This document shows, piece after piece, positions 46,341 to 57,493 of a DNA stretch of 64,000 nucleotides; position 1 is the first letter of the stretch; each line of letters starts with the position of its first letter. Location: the NCBI RefSeq assembly GCF_000380005.1, contig NZ_KB904188.1, positions 620,001-684,000 on the forward strand. Direction: 5' to 3'. This DNA comes from Streptococcus didelphis DSM 15616 (GTDB lineage: Bacteria; Bacillota; Bacilli; Lactobacillales; Streptococcaceae). A model generated the notes under the pieces. The model searched no databases, had not been told where the DNA came from, and was given only the letters and a program-made list of their open reading frames with translations. A program made the position numbers and the translations under genes.

Positions 46341-47996
46341 ATGTCATTTGACGGCTGTTTCTTACATTATTTAACTCAGGAACTAGAAGAAAACATTTTA
46401 TATGGTCGCATTCAAAAGGTTAACCAACCCTACCAAAGAGAACTAGTGCTAACAATTCGTAACAATCGTAAAAATATAAAACTACTACTTTCCGCCCACC
46501 CTGTGTTTGGAAGAATACAATTAACTGAAACCGACTTTCAAAATCCACAATTCCCCAATACCTTTACCATGATTATGCGTAAATACCTGCAAGGTGCTGT
46601 TATCGAACATATCAAGCAAATCGAAAATGACAGAATCCTTGAAATTACCGTTTCCAATAAAAATGAAATCGGTGATAATATAAAGGCTACCTTGATCATT
46701 GAAATAATGGGAAAACATAGTAATATTATCTTAGTTGACCGCAATGAAAACAAAATTATTGAGTCAATCAAACATGTCGGTTTTTCCCAAAATTCCTATC
46801 GAACCATTTTACCAGGCTCTGCCTATATTGCTCCTCCTCAAAAACAGGCTAGAAATCCTTTTGCTATTGCAGATGAAAAATTGTTTGAAATATTGCATAC
46901 CCAAGACCTAAGCCCTAAAAATTTACAACACGTTTTTCAAGGTCTAGGCACAGATACTGCTCAAGAATTATCCAGACAGCTAGTTCAAGATAAATTTAAA
47001 CAGTTTAGAAGCTTTTTTCAGAGGGAATTAGAGCCTGCTGTAACTGACAAATCTTTTTCAGCCGTAGCCTTTAGCGACTCAGGTATTGCTTTTGATAGCT
47101 TATCTCAACTATTAGACTATTATTACCATGAAAAAGCTGAGAAAGACCGTATTAATCAGCAAGCTAGCGATCTGATTCATCGTGTACAAAATGAACTAGA
47201 AAAAAATATCAAAAAATTAGCTAAACAAGAAACTGAATTAAGAGATACGGAAAAAGCTGAAATCTTCCGTCAAAAAGGGGAGCTTCTTACTACCTATCTC
47301 AGTCAGATTCCTAATAATGAAGAGCTTGTTAGATTGGATAATTACTATACTGGTGAAAAAATTGATATTAGCTTAGATATCGCTTTAAGCCCCAATCAAA
47401 ATGCTCAACGCTATTTTAAAAAATATCATAAACTTAAAGAAGCTGTTAAACATTTAAAGGGACTAATTGAGGAAACCAACCATAGTATTACCTATTTGGA
47501 AAGTGTTGAATATAACTTGAGTCAGGCTTCAAGGGAGGATATCGAAGATATTCGTGAAGAACTTGTCGAAGCTGGATTGATCAAACATCGTTCAAAAGAT
47601 AAGCGACATAAACGTAAAAAACCAGAAAAATATTTAGCAAGCGATGGAAAAACAATCATCATGGTTGGTCATAACAATCTACAAAATGAAGAGCTGAGCT
47701 TCAAGATGGCTAAAAAAGGTGAACTTTGGTTCCATGCTAAAGATATTCCCGGTAGTCATGTTGTTATTAAAGATAATTTAGATCCTAGTGATGAGGTCAA
47801 AACAGATGCTGCCGAACTGGCTGCCTTTTATTCCAAAGGACGCTTATCTAATTTGTTACCAGTAGATATGATTGAAGCTAAAAAATTACATAAACCAAGT
47901 GGGGCAAAACCTGGTTTTGTCACTTATACTGGTCAAAAAACCCTACGTGTAACACCAGATAAAGAAAAAATCCAAGCCATGAAAATTATAGACTAA
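46341..47996 (+). CDS. pavA: RqcH/NFACT protein, fibronectin-binding PavA/Fbp54 homologue
   Basis: 551 residues, the exact size remembered for PavA. It has NFACT-N (MSFDGCFLHYLTQELEENILYGRIQKV), a central coiled coil (about 270-330 and 370-415) and the C-terminal NFACT-R domain (GHNNLQNEELSFKMA, WFHAKDIPGSHVVI). The family rescues stalled large ribosomal subunits by adding alanine tails (RqcH). The streptococcal members are also reported as surface fibronectin-binding adhesins without a signal peptide. AGAAAGGAG precedes ATG 46341. It is a single-gene unit. Confidence 0.93.
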   Translation: MSFDGCFLHYLTQELEENILYGRIQKVNQPYQRELVLTIRNNRKNIKLLLSAHPVFGRIQLTETDFQNPQFPNTFTMIMRKYLQGAVIEHIKQIENDRILEITVSNKNEIGDNIKATLIIEIMGKHSNIILVDRNENKIIESIKHVGFSQNSYRTILPGSAYIAPPQKQARNPFAIADEKLFEILHTQDLSPKNLQHVFQGLGTDTAQELSRQLVQDKFKQFRSFFQRELEPAVTDKSFSAVAFSDSGIAFDSLSQLLDYYYHEKAEKDRINQQASDLIHRVQNELEKNIKKLAKQETELRDTEKAEIFRQKGELLTTYLSQIPNNEELVRLDNYYTGEKIDISLDIALSPNQNAQRYFKKYHKLKEAVKHLKGLIEETNHSITYLESVEYNLSQASREDIEDIREELVEAGLIKHRSKDKRHKRKKPEKYLASDGKTIIMVGHNNLQNEELSFKMAKKGELWFHAKDIPGSHVVIKDNLDPSDEVKTDAAELAAFYSKGRLSNLLPVDMIEAKKLHKPSGAKPGFVTYTGQKTLRVTPDKEKIQAMKIID

Positions 47997-48023
47997 AAAG
48001 CTGAGAATATTCTCAGCTTTTTT
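47997..48023. terminator. Bidirectional terminator between pavA and the TPR gene
   Basis: AAAAGCTGAGAA and TTCTCAGCTTTT form a perfect palindromic stem with A and T tracts on both sides. It serves both convergent units. Confidence 0.88.
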
Positions 48024-48119
48024 ATTAGTATTTTTGATATAAATCTCGAAATTTTTCTGGATTTTTAATAAGCTATTTCGATATGTATTTCTAGTAACTT
48101 GCTAAAAACCTTCTAAGAG

Positions 48120-49352
48120 TTAGTCTAATTCATCTATGAAAGTTTGCATATTGATATCATCTGGTACCAGTTGTAGGTATTTTTCAGCTACTACTTTTAC
48201 TTTATCCATTTGCCCAAACTCCTTAAGAATATAAGCATAATCATATAAGAATTCTGGATTTTCTCCTAAATCACTCTTAATAGCTTGATAAATACTAAAG
48301 GCTTTATCCTCTTGATCCAATGCCTGATAGGCCTTAGCAATATTCCATTGAGTTAAGAGGTTATCATTATCCTCATTATCTAAAGCAATAACTTTTTCAT
48401 AGCTATTAGTATTTAAATAGAGGGTAGACAACCTCATATTAACAGTATCACTATCTTCAGCAATAGCTTTGGCCTTCAAGAGATAAGCTTCTGAACTATT
48501 AATATCATGCAATTCATATGCTAATTGGGAAGCCAATAAAAGAAGTTGGCTATCAAATTCATTCTTTCTTAATGCCTGCTGCACAAGTCGCAAGGCTTCC
48601 TTGGTTTTATGCTCCTTGTGTAAACTTTGAGCATAGATATACTCATAACCTGGGTAATCCTCATTCATTGTTTCCAATTGTTTAAAGTAGAAATTAGCCT
48701 TTTGATAATTATCTTGATCATATAAAATAGTTGCTAGTTCATAAACAGTATCATCTTCATAATTAATAGAAATTGATTTCTCTAAGAATTCTATAGCAAC
48801 TTCAAATTTACCAAGACTAGCATAAGCTCGGCCAATCCTTTGATAGGTAGAAACCCCTGTTAAGGTTAAAATTTCCCTATTATCCAAGCTAGCATAAATT
48901 GAGATAGCTTCTTTAAAATGATCCAAATCTAATTCAATCTCAGCTAAGCCAAAGAGGATTAAGGGATCTTGATTGAGTTGGCTAGCTTCAACTAGTTTTT
49001 CTCTAGCAACATCTGTTAATCCTTCTAGATCATATAAATCAGCCATAACCAGTAAGGCATTAACATAATAAGGACTAGTCTTTGGAATCTGATCTAGGTA
49101 TAAAAACGCTTCTTCTATCAGATTATCTTCTGCTACGATTTGTGCTAGGTTAAGCACGACTTCAGGATAAAAGTCTTTTAGCTGTAAGTAGATTTCCTTA
49201 GCGTGCGTCAAAAAACCAATACTTTCCAAATATTCTGCTAGGGATAAGAGAGCCTCATTATCATCATATTTTAAAGCTTTTTTAAAGTATTTTTCTGCTC
49301 TTTGTAGATCTTTCTGATCTAGAGATGCAATCATTTTTTCACTATTTGACAC
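48120..49352 (-). CDS. Tetratricopeptide-repeat protein
   Basis: About 410 residues made almost entirely of TPR helices (AEKYFKKALKYDDNEALLSLAEYLES, AKEIYLQLKDFYPEVVLNLAQIVAE, ASLGKFEVAIEFLEKSISINYEDD are given by their opening motifs AEKYF, AKEIY and ASLGKF). No signal peptide. I chose GTG 49352, which overlaps the upstream gene by 11 bases with GAGGAG ten bases before it. ATG 49334 is the alternative. The role is unknown; TPR proteins hold partners together. It is translationally linked to the AI-2E family gene. Confidence 0.82.
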   Translation of the reverse strand: MSNSEKMIASLDQKDLQRAEKYFKKALKYDDNEALLSLAEYLESIGFLTHAKEIYLQLKDFYPEVVLNLAQIVAEDNLIEEAFLYLDQIPKTSPYYVNALLVMADLYDLEGLTDVAREKLVEASQLNQDPLILFGLAEIELDLDHFKEAISIYASLDNREILTLTGVSTYQRIGRAYASLGKFEVAIEFLEKSISINYEDDTVYELATILYDQDNYQKANFYFKQLETMNEDYPGYEYIYAQSLHKEHKTKEALRLVQQALRKNEFDSQLLLLASQLAYELHDINSSEAYLLKAKAIAEDSDTVNMRLSTLYLNTNSYEKVIALDNEDNDNLLTQWNIAKAYQALDQEDKAFSIYQAIKSDLGENPEFLYDYAYILKEFGQMDKVKVVAEKYLQLVPDDINMQTFIDELD

Positions 49353-50526
49353 CTTGGTCTTTCTCCTCAACAATAATTTTATTATCAATGTATAAATTAC
49401 TAATTGACTTATACCAATTAAATACTTCTTTAACAATAACTTTTATAGAAGCATAGATAGGGATAATCAAGAAGACACCCCAGACACCAAACATTGAACC
49501 TGCCGTTAATAATAAGAACATAATGGTAATGGGATGGATGCTTAGCTTATTACCTAAAACAAGCGGAGTAACAAAACGTCCTTCTACTGTTTGCTCGACA
49601 GTAAACACAATTAAAACCTTAACGAGCATCAAGGGTCCCTGTACTGAAGCCATAATAAGGACTGGAATCATAGCTAAAAAGCTACCTAAGTAAGGTACCA
49701 TATTGAGAACTCCGGCCACGATAGCAAAGGTGATGGCATACTTTAAATTAATAAGGCTAAAGAAGATAGCAAACATAAAACCAACAATAATCGCTACAGT
49801 CACTTGACCTTGGACATAGCCAGAAAGTTGTTTGTTAATATCTCCTAAGACTCTTGAAATAGGAATTCGTAAACCATTTGGCAAGACATTGACTAGACCA
49901 TCTTTCATTTTTCCACTATCTCGTAAGAAGTAAAAAAGAATGAAGGGAGAGACAATAATGGAAACTGCTATTCTAGCAATGGCACTGGCAAATGAGCCCG
50001 CCCAATTAATAGCATTTTTTGAGATGCTCTCAGAATAATCAAGGGCTTTTTTACTAATATTTGTCAGCATATCTTTTAATTCTGACTGATAGCTGATAAG
50101 CCATTGACTATCTAACAACTTATTCATTTCTTTATTAACGATTCCCACATACCTTGGTAAATCTGATAAGAAGGTGGTAAGTTGTTTACTGATCATAGGA
50201 AATAGACCAGAAAAAACCCAGACCAAGAGGCAAATAATTAAGGCAAAGACTATAAAAATAGAACTTGTTCGATTTGGACCTAATTTTTCAATAAAATCAA
50301 CTAAGGGTTTAGTTAAATAATATAGAATTGTTGAAATCACTAAAGGCAACATTAATATAGTTAAAAATGCAAGAACAGGCTCTAAAAGAAAGGCTATCTT
50401 TGAAAAGACAAGAATCGTTAAAAATAGCAGTAATAAAACCATCACTATAACCACTGATTTATTGTTTAAAATCCATTTGTAAAATAAACTTTGTGAATGT
50501 TGCTTGTCATTGTTTTTTATTATCAT
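49342..50526 (-). CDS. AI-2E family membrane protein
   Basis: 394 residues with seven to eight hydrophobic helices: two at the N-terminus (about 20-65), one near 88-110, a long hydrophilic loop (about 115-190), and the rest between 195 and 370. The conserved C-terminal pattern includes EQTVEGRFVTPLVLGNKLSIHP. Family members are transporters of varied or unknown cargo; export of autoinducer 2 is proven only for one. It precedes the TPR gene, overlapping it. Confidence 0.87.
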   Translation of the reverse strand: MIIKNNDKQHSQSLFYKWILNNKSVVIVMVLLLLFLTILVFSKIAFLLEPVLAFLTILMLPLVISTILYYLTKPLVDFIEKLGPNRTSSIFIVFALIICLLVWVFSGLFPMISKQLTTFLSDLPRYVGIVNKEMNKLLDSQWLISYQSELKDMLTNISKKALDYSESISKNAINWAGSFASAIARIAVSIIVSPFILFYFLRDSGKMKDGLVNVLPNGLRIPISRVLGDINKQLSGYVQGQVTVAIIVGFMFAIFFSLINLKYAITFAIVAGVLNMVPYLGSFLAMIPVLIMASVQGPLMLVKVLIVFTVEQTVEGRFVTPLVLGNKLSIHPITIMFLLLTAGSMFGVWGVFLIIPIYASIKVIVKEVFNWYKSISNLYIDNKIIVEEKDQGVK

Positions 50527-50564
50527 TAAAAATTATTCCTCACTTAAGCCTTGTCTGTAATTAG

Positions 50565-51044
50565 TTATTCGTAAAATATATGGTCTTTTTCTAGCAACTT
50601 ACCATTTTTATCATAAGAAAATTTAGCTGAGAAAAAAGGAGTTTTATCTAATATCCACCTTAAAATATCATAATCACCTTCCCAGGTAGGCTTGTTTAAA
50701 ACCTCTTGATAAGGGACCCATTCCAGGCTGCCCTCTCTTGAGTCCAGATCACTGATTAATTGTCCTGAAAACTCTGTAACCCTAAAAACATAGGTATACC
50801 AGTCATGACCTGGTGTGAATTCAGGAAAGCTAATAATCCCTTTCATCTCCATCTTATGAACTTTTAAATGGGTTTCTTCATAAATTTCTCGAATAGCACA
50901 TTCTTCGGGACTTTCACCTTTTTCAAGTTTTCCTCCCACGGCAATCCATTTACCTTGGTGAACATCATTTTCTTTTTTATTGCGGTGGAGTAAGAGGAGT
51001 GCCTTACCATCATCTATATAACATATAGTAGCTAATTTAGTCAT
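50565..51044 (-). CDS. mutX: Nudix hydrolase, MutT/MutX-type 8-oxo-dGTP diphosphatase
   Basis: 159 residues. The Nudix box GKLEKGES...REIYEETHL (about residues 38-60) fits Gx5Ex7REUxEExGU apart from the final glycine region (TH for xG). Likely removes oxidised dGTP from the nucleotide pool. GGAAG precedes ATG 51044 and an extended -10 lies upstream. It starts 38 bases before the AI-2E gene and may head that unit. Substrate inferred from family. Confidence 0.85.
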   Translation of the reverse strand: MTKLATICYIDDGKALLLLHRNKKENDVHQGKWIAVGGKLEKGESPEECAIREIYEETHLKVHKMEMKGIISFPEFTPGHDWYTYVFRVTEFSGQLISDLDSREGSLEWVPYQEVLNKPTWEGDYDILRWILDKTPFFSAKFSYDKNGKLLEKDHIFYE

Positions 51045-51074
51045 ACTTATACTTCCTTTTCTTTATTTATTTCT

Positions 51075-51083
51075 ATTATACCA
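51075..51083 (-). promoter_or_regulatory. Extended -10 promoter for the Nudix gene
   Basis: TG-G-TATAAT on the minus strand about 30 bases upstream of ATG 51044. Confidence 0.55.
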
Positions 51084-51216
51084 ATCTTATTTAAATAAGC
51101 TATCATTTTATAGCTTGAAATTCTTGTATAAATTTATAATAAGGTAATTAGCCTTCGCTTTCTTATAAAGACTATTTCTTAAGACCATTTGTTACAAAAA
51201 TAAAATCCTAATATTA

Positions 51217-51255
51217 AAAGGATTTAGCTCTATCAGTGACTTAGCTAAATCCTTT
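51217..51255 (-). terminator. Terminator of rmlA-rmlC-rmlB
   Basis: A perfect 13-pair stem (51217-51229 with 51243-51255), 13-base loop, short U-rich tail on the minus strand. The rest of 51045-51309 holds the Nudix promoter and nothing gene-like. Confidence 0.7.
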
Positions 51256-51309
51256 ATTCATATTTTTAACAAGTTATCTCATTATAAGATTACAAAGTAT
51301 ATAAAATTG

Positions 51310-52362
<1,053 letters not shown>

Positions 52363-52474
52363 TTATTATTCTCCTAAAACCTGTTTTAAGTAATTATTTT
52401 TATCCTTATATATTCTAATAACTTAGGGATTCTTTGACATATGATAAGGCTTCTTATCTCCTAGACAATTACGT

Positions 52475-53068
52475 CTAAAGGTCTTTTTTAGATAAGGGCT
52501 TAACATCCTTTAACATAGGATGATTTTTATCTGCTTCAGAAACTTCTGCTTGATTTAAGTTTTCCCATTTAAGACCAAGGCTCTCATCAGCATAGTTCAC
52601 AAAGGCATATTTAGGTTTTAATTCTAGTGCCCAATAGTCGTTCACTAAATAGCTATATGAAACAAATTCTGATAAAACCTGAAAACCATTAGCAACACCA
52701 CGAGGTACAAAGATTCCCTTACTTGCATCAATAACAGTTTGATAGATATTTCCAAAACTGTCACCTTCTCTAAGATCAACCCATGATCCTAGAACTTTTC
52801 CTCTATCGGCTACTGAGATATATTTATCCCAAGGCTCTGCATGAAGGCCCCGTAAGACATGCTTACGAGAAAAAGAGACATTGTTTTGTAATTTTCCTTC
52901 TGCAAAAAAACTTTCCGGAAAACCCAGTGGCAGCATTTTTTCTTTCTGGAAATTTTCTTTAAACCAGCCACGATTATCTCCGTGAACTGGAATATCAAAT
53001 TCAATTAAACCAGGAATAGCATCAATTGGACGAGCAGCTAATTCTTTACCAAAAAATTGTTCTGACAT
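52475..53068 (-). CDS. rmlC: dTDP-4-dehydrorhamnose 3,5-epimerase
   Basis: The third rhamnose step. 197 residues of the cupin fold, with FKENFQKEKML, VLRGLHAEPWDKY (catalytic His) and the FVPRGVANGFQVL segment near 125. The length and the extended C-terminus fit the streptococcal/RfbC-like form. Its ATG overlaps the rmlA stop by one base. Confidence 0.94.
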   Translation of the reverse strand: MSEQFFGKELAARPIDAIPGLIEFDIPVHGDNRGWFKENFQKEKMLPLGFPESFFAEGKLQNNVSFSRKHVLRGLHAEPWDKYISVADRGKVLGSWVDLREGDSFGNIYQTVIDASKGIFVPRGVANGFQVLSEFVSYSYLVNDYWALELKPKYAFVNYADESLGLKWENLNQAEVSEADKNHPMLKDVKPLSKKDL

Positions 53069-53937
53069 TAGGCTTCTCCAATTAATCTCAATAAGTATTG
53101 ACCATACTCATTTTTTTTCAATGATTGGGCAAGTTTATAGACATCATCTTTTGTAATATAGCCCATGCGATAAGCAATTTCTTCAAGGTTAGCAACCTGG
53201 GCATTTTGCAAACGCTGAACCGTTTCAATGTATTGAGCTGCTTCTAAAAGGCTTTCGTGTGTCCCTGTATCTAACCAAGCAAAGCCACGTCCCATTAGTT
53301 CAACAGATAAATCACCACGCTCTAAATAAGCCTTATTAACATCGGTGATTTCTAATTCTCCACGTTCGCTAGGTTTAATATTTTTGGCAATTTCAACAAC
53401 ATCATTATCATAGAAATAAAGACCTGTTACCGCAAAGTTTGATTTTGGTAAGCTAGGTTTTTCCTCTATAGAAATAGCATTCATATTGTCATCAAATTCG
53501 ACAACTCCAAAACGTTCAGGATCCTTAACTTGATAGCCAAAGACAGTTGCTCCCTTTTCTTTGGAAGCTGCTTTTTGAAGCATCTGTGTTAAGCCGTTAC
53601 CATGGTAGATATTATCTCCCAAAATAAGTGCCACATTATCGTCTCCAATAAATTCTTCACCAATAATAAAGGCTTGTGCTAGTCCATCAGGACTAGGCTG
53701 CTCAGCATAAGATAAGTTAATTCCAAATTCAGAACCATCACCTAATAGCTCACTAAAGCGAGGAAGATCCTGTGGTGTTGAAATAACTAAAATGTCTTTT
53801 ATGCCTGCCAACATAAGAGTGGATAATGGATAATAAATCATTGGCTTGTCATAAATGGGCATCAATTGTTTAGAGGCAGCTCGAGTTAATGGATACAAGC
53901 GTGTTCCAGAACCTCCAGCAAGAATAATACCTTTCAT
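53068..53937 (-). CDS. rmlA: Glucose-1-phosphate thymidylyltransferase
   Basis: The first rhamnose step, making dTDP-glucose. 289 residues. The nucleotide loop is [11 protein letters not shown] (residues 8-18), with [17 protein letters not shown] (about 23-39) and the metal site LGDNIYHG near 108. AGGAG precedes ATG 53937 and an extended -10 lies upstream. It heads rmlA-rmlC-rmlB. Confidence 0.96.
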   Translation of the reverse strand: MKGIILAGGSGTRLYPLTRAASKQLMPIYDKPMIYYPLSTLMLAGIKDILVISTPQDLPRFSELLGDGSEFGINLSYAEQPSPDGLAQAFIIGEEFIGDDNVALILGDNIYHGNGLTQMLQKAASKEKGATVFGYQVKDPERFGVVEFDDNMNAISIEEKPSLPKSNFAVTGLYFYDNDVVEIAKNIKPSERGELEITDVNKAYLERGDLSVELMGRGFAWLDTGTHESLLEAAQYIETVQRLQNAQVANLEEIAYRMGYITKDDVYKLAQSLKKNEYGQYLLRLIGEA

Positions 53938-53968
53938 AGATAATCTCCTATTCTGTTATATCTTGTTT

Positions 53969-53977
53969 ATTTTATCA
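53969..53977 (-). promoter_or_regulatory. Extended -10 promoter for rmlA
   Basis: TG-A-TAAAAT on the minus strand about 32 bases upstream of ATG 53937. No clear -35. Confidence 0.5.
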
Positions 53978-53993
53978 CTTTTTACTTATGATG

Positions 53994-55094
53994 TCACTTC
54001 TTACTCTGTTTAATATAGTCTTGCACAGGATAATCTTTGGGATCCATCTGCAAGTCTTGGTTTAAAAGTAAAGACACCAACTCAAACCCAATCAAGGGAC
54101 CTACCGTCAAACCAGATGAACCCAAGCCACTTGCTGTATAACAATTTGCTAAATCTGGTACTTGCCCATAAAAGGGAGAAAAATCCTTAGTATAAGCCCT
54201 TGTTCCAATTCGGCAACTCCTCTTTTGAGCCTCTTTTAGTCTTGGAAAATAGGTACTAGCTGTAGCTTGTAATTGATTTAAAATATCAGAATCTGCACTT
54301 AGATCAAACCCCATATCATTTTCATGGCTTGCTCCTACTGAAATACGACCATCTTCAAAAGGAATAATATCAAGTTCACCTTCTGGCATCAGAACAGGAA
54401 AATTCTCTGATTGAAGGCCATCTATGGTCAAATCAATTAGTTGCCCCTTTTGAGGTCTGATATCAACATCATAGTCTAAAGGATCTAAAATATCCTTTAA
54501 CCAAGCACCACTTGCCAGAATAAGGGTATCAAAATCTTGATTGTCAATTCTAAAGAAATTCTTATTTAAGGTAAGGTCGACCCATTTATTTATCAAGGGA
54601 TAATTTGCTGCTGCTAATAAGGTTTGACAGAGCTTCTTGCCATCTACACAAGCAGCACCTGAAGCATATAAACTTTCTGAAAAACCTTCGATTCCTGCAA
54701 ATGAAAGATTTGCTTCTTGCTTATCTATCCTTTTTAAATGTCCAATCATAGGTGATATGTGTCTTCGTTGATGGGCTAATTCATAGAGCTCTGATAATTT
54801 ATTTTCATCTTTTTTCAGTAAAAAGACACCATTTTGACGATAAAAAGAGGTATCAAATCCATCTTCTGATAAATTTAAGATTAATTTCTGATAAAAGTCA
54901 GCTCCTTGACTGGCTAAGCGATACCAGGCTTTATTTCTTCTCTTTGAAAACCAGGGACAAATAATTCCTGCAGCAGCCTTTGTAGCCTGACCCTTACCAT
55001 AATCAAAAATGGTAACATCTTCTATTTCATTTTTTCGTAAATAATAGGCGGCTGTTGAACCAACAATGCCTGCCCCTATAATCGCAACTTTCAT
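53994..55094 (-). CDS. FAD-dependent oxidoreductase, glycine oxidase/DAO family
   Basis: 366 residues. The FAD-binding motif GAGIVGSTAAYYLRK begins at residue 7. The C-terminal part (TASGLGSSGLTVGPLIGFEL) is the second FAD contact of DAO-fold enzymes. It resembles D-amino acid and glycine oxidases (ThiO-like), but no thiamine genes are near, so the substrate is unknown. It lies 18 bases downstream of the damaged ZIP transporter gene, which suggests a shared transcript. Confidence 0.85.
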   Translation of the reverse strand: MKVAIIGAGIVGSTAAYYLRKNEIEDVTIFDYGKGQATKAAAGIICPWFSKRRNKAWYRLASQGADFYQKLILNLSEDGFDTSFYRQNGVFLLKKDENKLSELYELAHQRRHISPMIGHLKRIDKQEANLSFAGIEGFSESLYASGAACVDGKKLCQTLLAAANYPLINKWVDLTLNKNFFRIDNQDFDTLILASGAWLKDILDPLDYDVDIRPQKGQLIDLTIDGLQSENFPVLMPEGELDIIPFEDGRISVGASHENDMGFDLSADSDILNQLQATASTYFPRLKEAQKRSCRIGTRAYTKDFSPFYGQVPDLANCYTASGLGSSGLTVGPLIGFELVSLLLNQDLQMDPKDYPVQDYIKQSKK

Positions 55095-55112
55095 CTTCTT
55101 GTTTGGCCTTTC

Positions 55113-55937
55113 TTAACCGAGTGGTACATTCATAACCATCATCAAAACAAATCCTAGCATAAGTCCTGAGGTTGCTAAATCTGTATTACCATTTGTTTGT
55201 GATTCCAGTATTAATTCTTCTACAACAACAAATATCATTGCTCCAGCGGCAAAAGATAGGGCATAAGGAAGAATGGGTAACATACTTAAAACTAATGCGG
55301 CTCCTAAAACTGCACCTATTGGCTCAACTATAGCAGGCATAGCTCCCCAATAAAAACCTTTTAAGCATAACTTACCATCTGCTCTTATCGGAATGGATAA
55401 GGCAGCACCTTCTGGGATATTTTGCAAACCAATTCCTAGGGCTAGACTCATTACTCCAAGAAATGCCAGCCTTGAAAAACCACTATGTGAAAGTGCTCCA
55501 AAGGTTACACCCACTGCTAATCCCTCAGGGATATTATGAATGGTTATTGCTAAAAATAGCAAAGCTGTTTTGGATAATTTCTTTTGGGGCTGGATACCTT
55601 CAGTTTCATCAATATCCTTATCTAAATGCAAGTGTGGCACAATAGCATCAATAAGCCGTAAAAACAAGCCACCAAATAAAAATCCCACTAGTGCTGGTAC
55701 CCATGACCACTTGCCATAAGTCACCTTAGCATAATCAAAGGAAGGAGCTAGAAGTGACCAAAAGGAAGCCGCAATCATTACTCCTGCGGCAAAACCCATC
55801 ATAATATCCAATAACTTTCGGCTAATTTCTTTAAAAAAGAAAACTATGGCTGCTCCTCAAATAGTACAAAACCAAGTGAAAATACCTGCAAAAAATGCTA
55901 GGAGAACAACATTCTGACTAAATAACCACTCATTCAT
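55113..55937 (-). pseudogene. ZIP-family divalent metal transporter with nonsense codon 27
   Basis: The full frame starts at ATG 55937 with AAGGAG upstream and reads MNEWLFSQNVVLLAFFAGIF, then WFCTI, an in-frame TGA at 55859-55857, then GAAIVFFFK and on to 55113. The codon was probably TGG or TTG. All later ZIP marks are intact: HLHLDKD loop, the metal-binding helix HNIPEGLAVG near residue 135 and QNIPEGAALS near 168. A TTG at 55811 or ATG soon after could start a form lacking the first helix (about 232 residues). Likely inactive or impaired zinc/manganese uptake unless read through. Confidence 0.8.
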
Positions 55938-55949
55938 AATTTAGTCTCC

Positions 55950-56738
55950 TTAAAGGTGACTAAAAGGATTGGTTGAAGCCTGACTTGCAATAATATCAAT
56001 TTCCCAGTGATTTGCAAGCTTCCAATCATGTAACTTTTGACTAAGTTTTTCAATAAATAATGCCTCGATATGGTGACCAGGATCAATTGCTAAAAGACCT
56101 TCTGTCAGCATTTCCTGAGCAGTATGATAATAAATATCACCTGTAATATAAAGCTGAGCTCCTTTTGCTAGTGCATCCTTGTAAAATTCTCCCCCACTGC
56201 CACCACAAATAGCTACTTGCGAGATTTCCGGATTGTCAGACTGATATCGTACTAAACGAATAGCATCTAGCTTAAAGCTTTCTTTTATTTTTAAAGCAAA
56301 GCTTTCTAAGCTTTGTTTAGGAATAGTTCCTATTCGGCCTATGCCAAAACCTTCTTGTGTTTCACTTAAGTAGCTTGTGTCAGTGATTCCTAATTCTTGG
56401 CAAAACCAATCATTGAGGCCATTAGGTAGGACATCAATATTAGTATGGCTAACATAAACAGCAATATCATGTTTGACCAGTTCAAGGAGAATGTCTCTTT
56501 GAGGACTTGAAACTAAATCTTTTATTCCCTTAAAAATTGGGGCATGTTTTGTGATAATGAGATCTACTTTTTTGGCAATAGCTTCTTGAACAGTTTGTTC
56601 ACGAACATCTAAGGTAACCATAACCCTTTTAATGTCCTTATCCAAAGTTCCCACTTGCAGACCAACAACATCTCCTTTCATGGACAACTCTGGAGGACAG
56701 TAGTTTTCATATGCTTGAATGACTTGACTTGCTTTCAT
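55950..56738 (-). CDS. Nif3-like dinuclear metal-binding protein
   Basis: 262 residues of the Nif3/YqfO family, shorter than YqfO because the central insert is absent. Family marks are [20 protein letters not shown] (opening GLQVG near residue 26), [10 protein letters not shown] with the metal histidine near 63, [15 protein letters not shown] near 96 and the C-terminal [10 protein letters not shown]. The function is not established. It overlaps trmK by 32 bases, a conserved pairing in Firmicutes. Confidence 0.9.
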   Translation of the reverse strand: MKASQVIQAYENYCPPELSMKGDVVGLQVGTLDKDIKRVMVTLDVREQTVQEAIAKKVDLIITKHAPIFKGIKDLVSSPQRDILLELVKHDIAVYVSHTNIDVLPNGLNDWFCQELGITDTSYLSETQEGFGIGRIGTIPKQSLESFALKIKESFKLDAIRLVRYQSDNPEISQVAICGGSGGEFYKDALAKGAQLYITGDIYYHTAQEMLTEGLLAIDPGHHIEALFIEKLSQKLHDWKLANHWEIDIIASQASTNPFSHL

Positions 56739-57414
56739 TTCCTAAAATCTCCTTGATTTTCTCTATTTTTTGTTTTATGGTAGCGCTATCTGAAGTATTA
56801 GTAGCTGGTATACAAGAAAGAGCATAGTCTAGCTTAGCTAGCTCTCTTTGCCATTTACCTACAAAGTCAGGTGATTTTTCTCTAAGTAAAAAGGGACCAA
56901 AACGCAAAGCTTCCTTACTTAAGCTAGCTTGTCCATGTTCAGCAACAATAATTTCATAATATTTATTGTTTTCAGTGATTATCTTTTCAGCCACAAGACA
57001 AAACTGATTTTTTACTAGCCAATTTCTCAAATCATCTTCTCTATTATTAGCTTGTAAAATCAATCGTTTAACTCCTGATAGCTTGTCCTTGCCAGCTTCT
57101 AAAATCTCAGCAATTAATCGGCCACCCATACCACAGATGGTAATTACATCAATCTTATCTTCAAGATCAAAAGCAGCTAAGCCATTTGCGAGTCGTACCT
57201 CTATATTACCTTCTAAAGAGGCTTCCTTAACATTTTTTTGAGCTGATTCATAAGGGCCTCTTACAACCTCTCCAGCAATCGCTCTTTGTATTTTTTTATT
57301 TTCTACCAAAAAAATAGGTAAGTAAGCATGGTCACTACCCACATCTAAAAGCTTACTATTTTGGGGAACAAAATCAGCAACATTTCTTAAACGGTTTGAT
57401 ATATTAATTTCCAT
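56707..57414 (-). CDS. trmK: tRNA (adenine(22)-N1)-methyltransferase
   Basis: TrmK methylates A22 of some tRNAs with S-adenosylmethionine. 235 residues. The SAM motif is [16 protein letters not shown] (about residues 23-38), followed by [15 protein letters not shown] near 92 and the catalytic-region stretch [16 protein letters not shown] near 115. A C-terminal coiled segment follows. An extended -10 lies 31-39 bases upstream. Co-transcribed with the Nif3-like gene. Confidence 0.92.
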   Translation of the reverse strand: MEINISNRLRNVADFVPQNSKLLDVGSDHAYLPIFLVENKKIQRAIAGEVVRGPYESAQKNVKEASLEGNIEVRLANGLAAFDLEDKIDVITICGMGGRLIAEILEAGKDKLSGVKRLILQANNREDDLRNWLVKNQFCLVAEKIITENNKYYEIIVAEHGQASLSKEALRFGPFLLREKSPDFVGKWQRELAKLDYALSCIPATNTSDSATIKQKIEKIKEILGNESKSSHSSI

Positions 57415-57444
57415 TATCTAATCTTTCTATACATTCCTTGTTAC

Positions 57445-57453
57445 ATTATAACA
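57445..57453 (-). promoter_or_regulatory. Extended -10 promoter for trmK
   Basis: TG-T-TATAAT on the minus strand about 31 bases upstream of ATG 57414. It lies just past the nth terminator. Confidence 0.55.
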
Positions 57454-57465
57454 AAAGTAAGGCTA

Positions 57466-57493
57466 TAAAAAAAGAAAGCTTATTTAGCTTTCT
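57466..57493 (-). terminator. Terminator overlapping the end of nth
   Basis: AGAAAGCT (57473-57480) pairs with AGCTTTCT (57486-57493), loop of five, followed by a minus-strand U7 tract. The nth stop codon lies inside the hairpin. Confidence 0.8.

Noticed and set aside
55857..55859. TGA in the ZIP gene as selenocysteine or programmed readthrough
   Set aside because: No SECIS-like hairpin follows and ZIP proteins have no selenocysteine at this place; a plain nonsense mutation is simpler.
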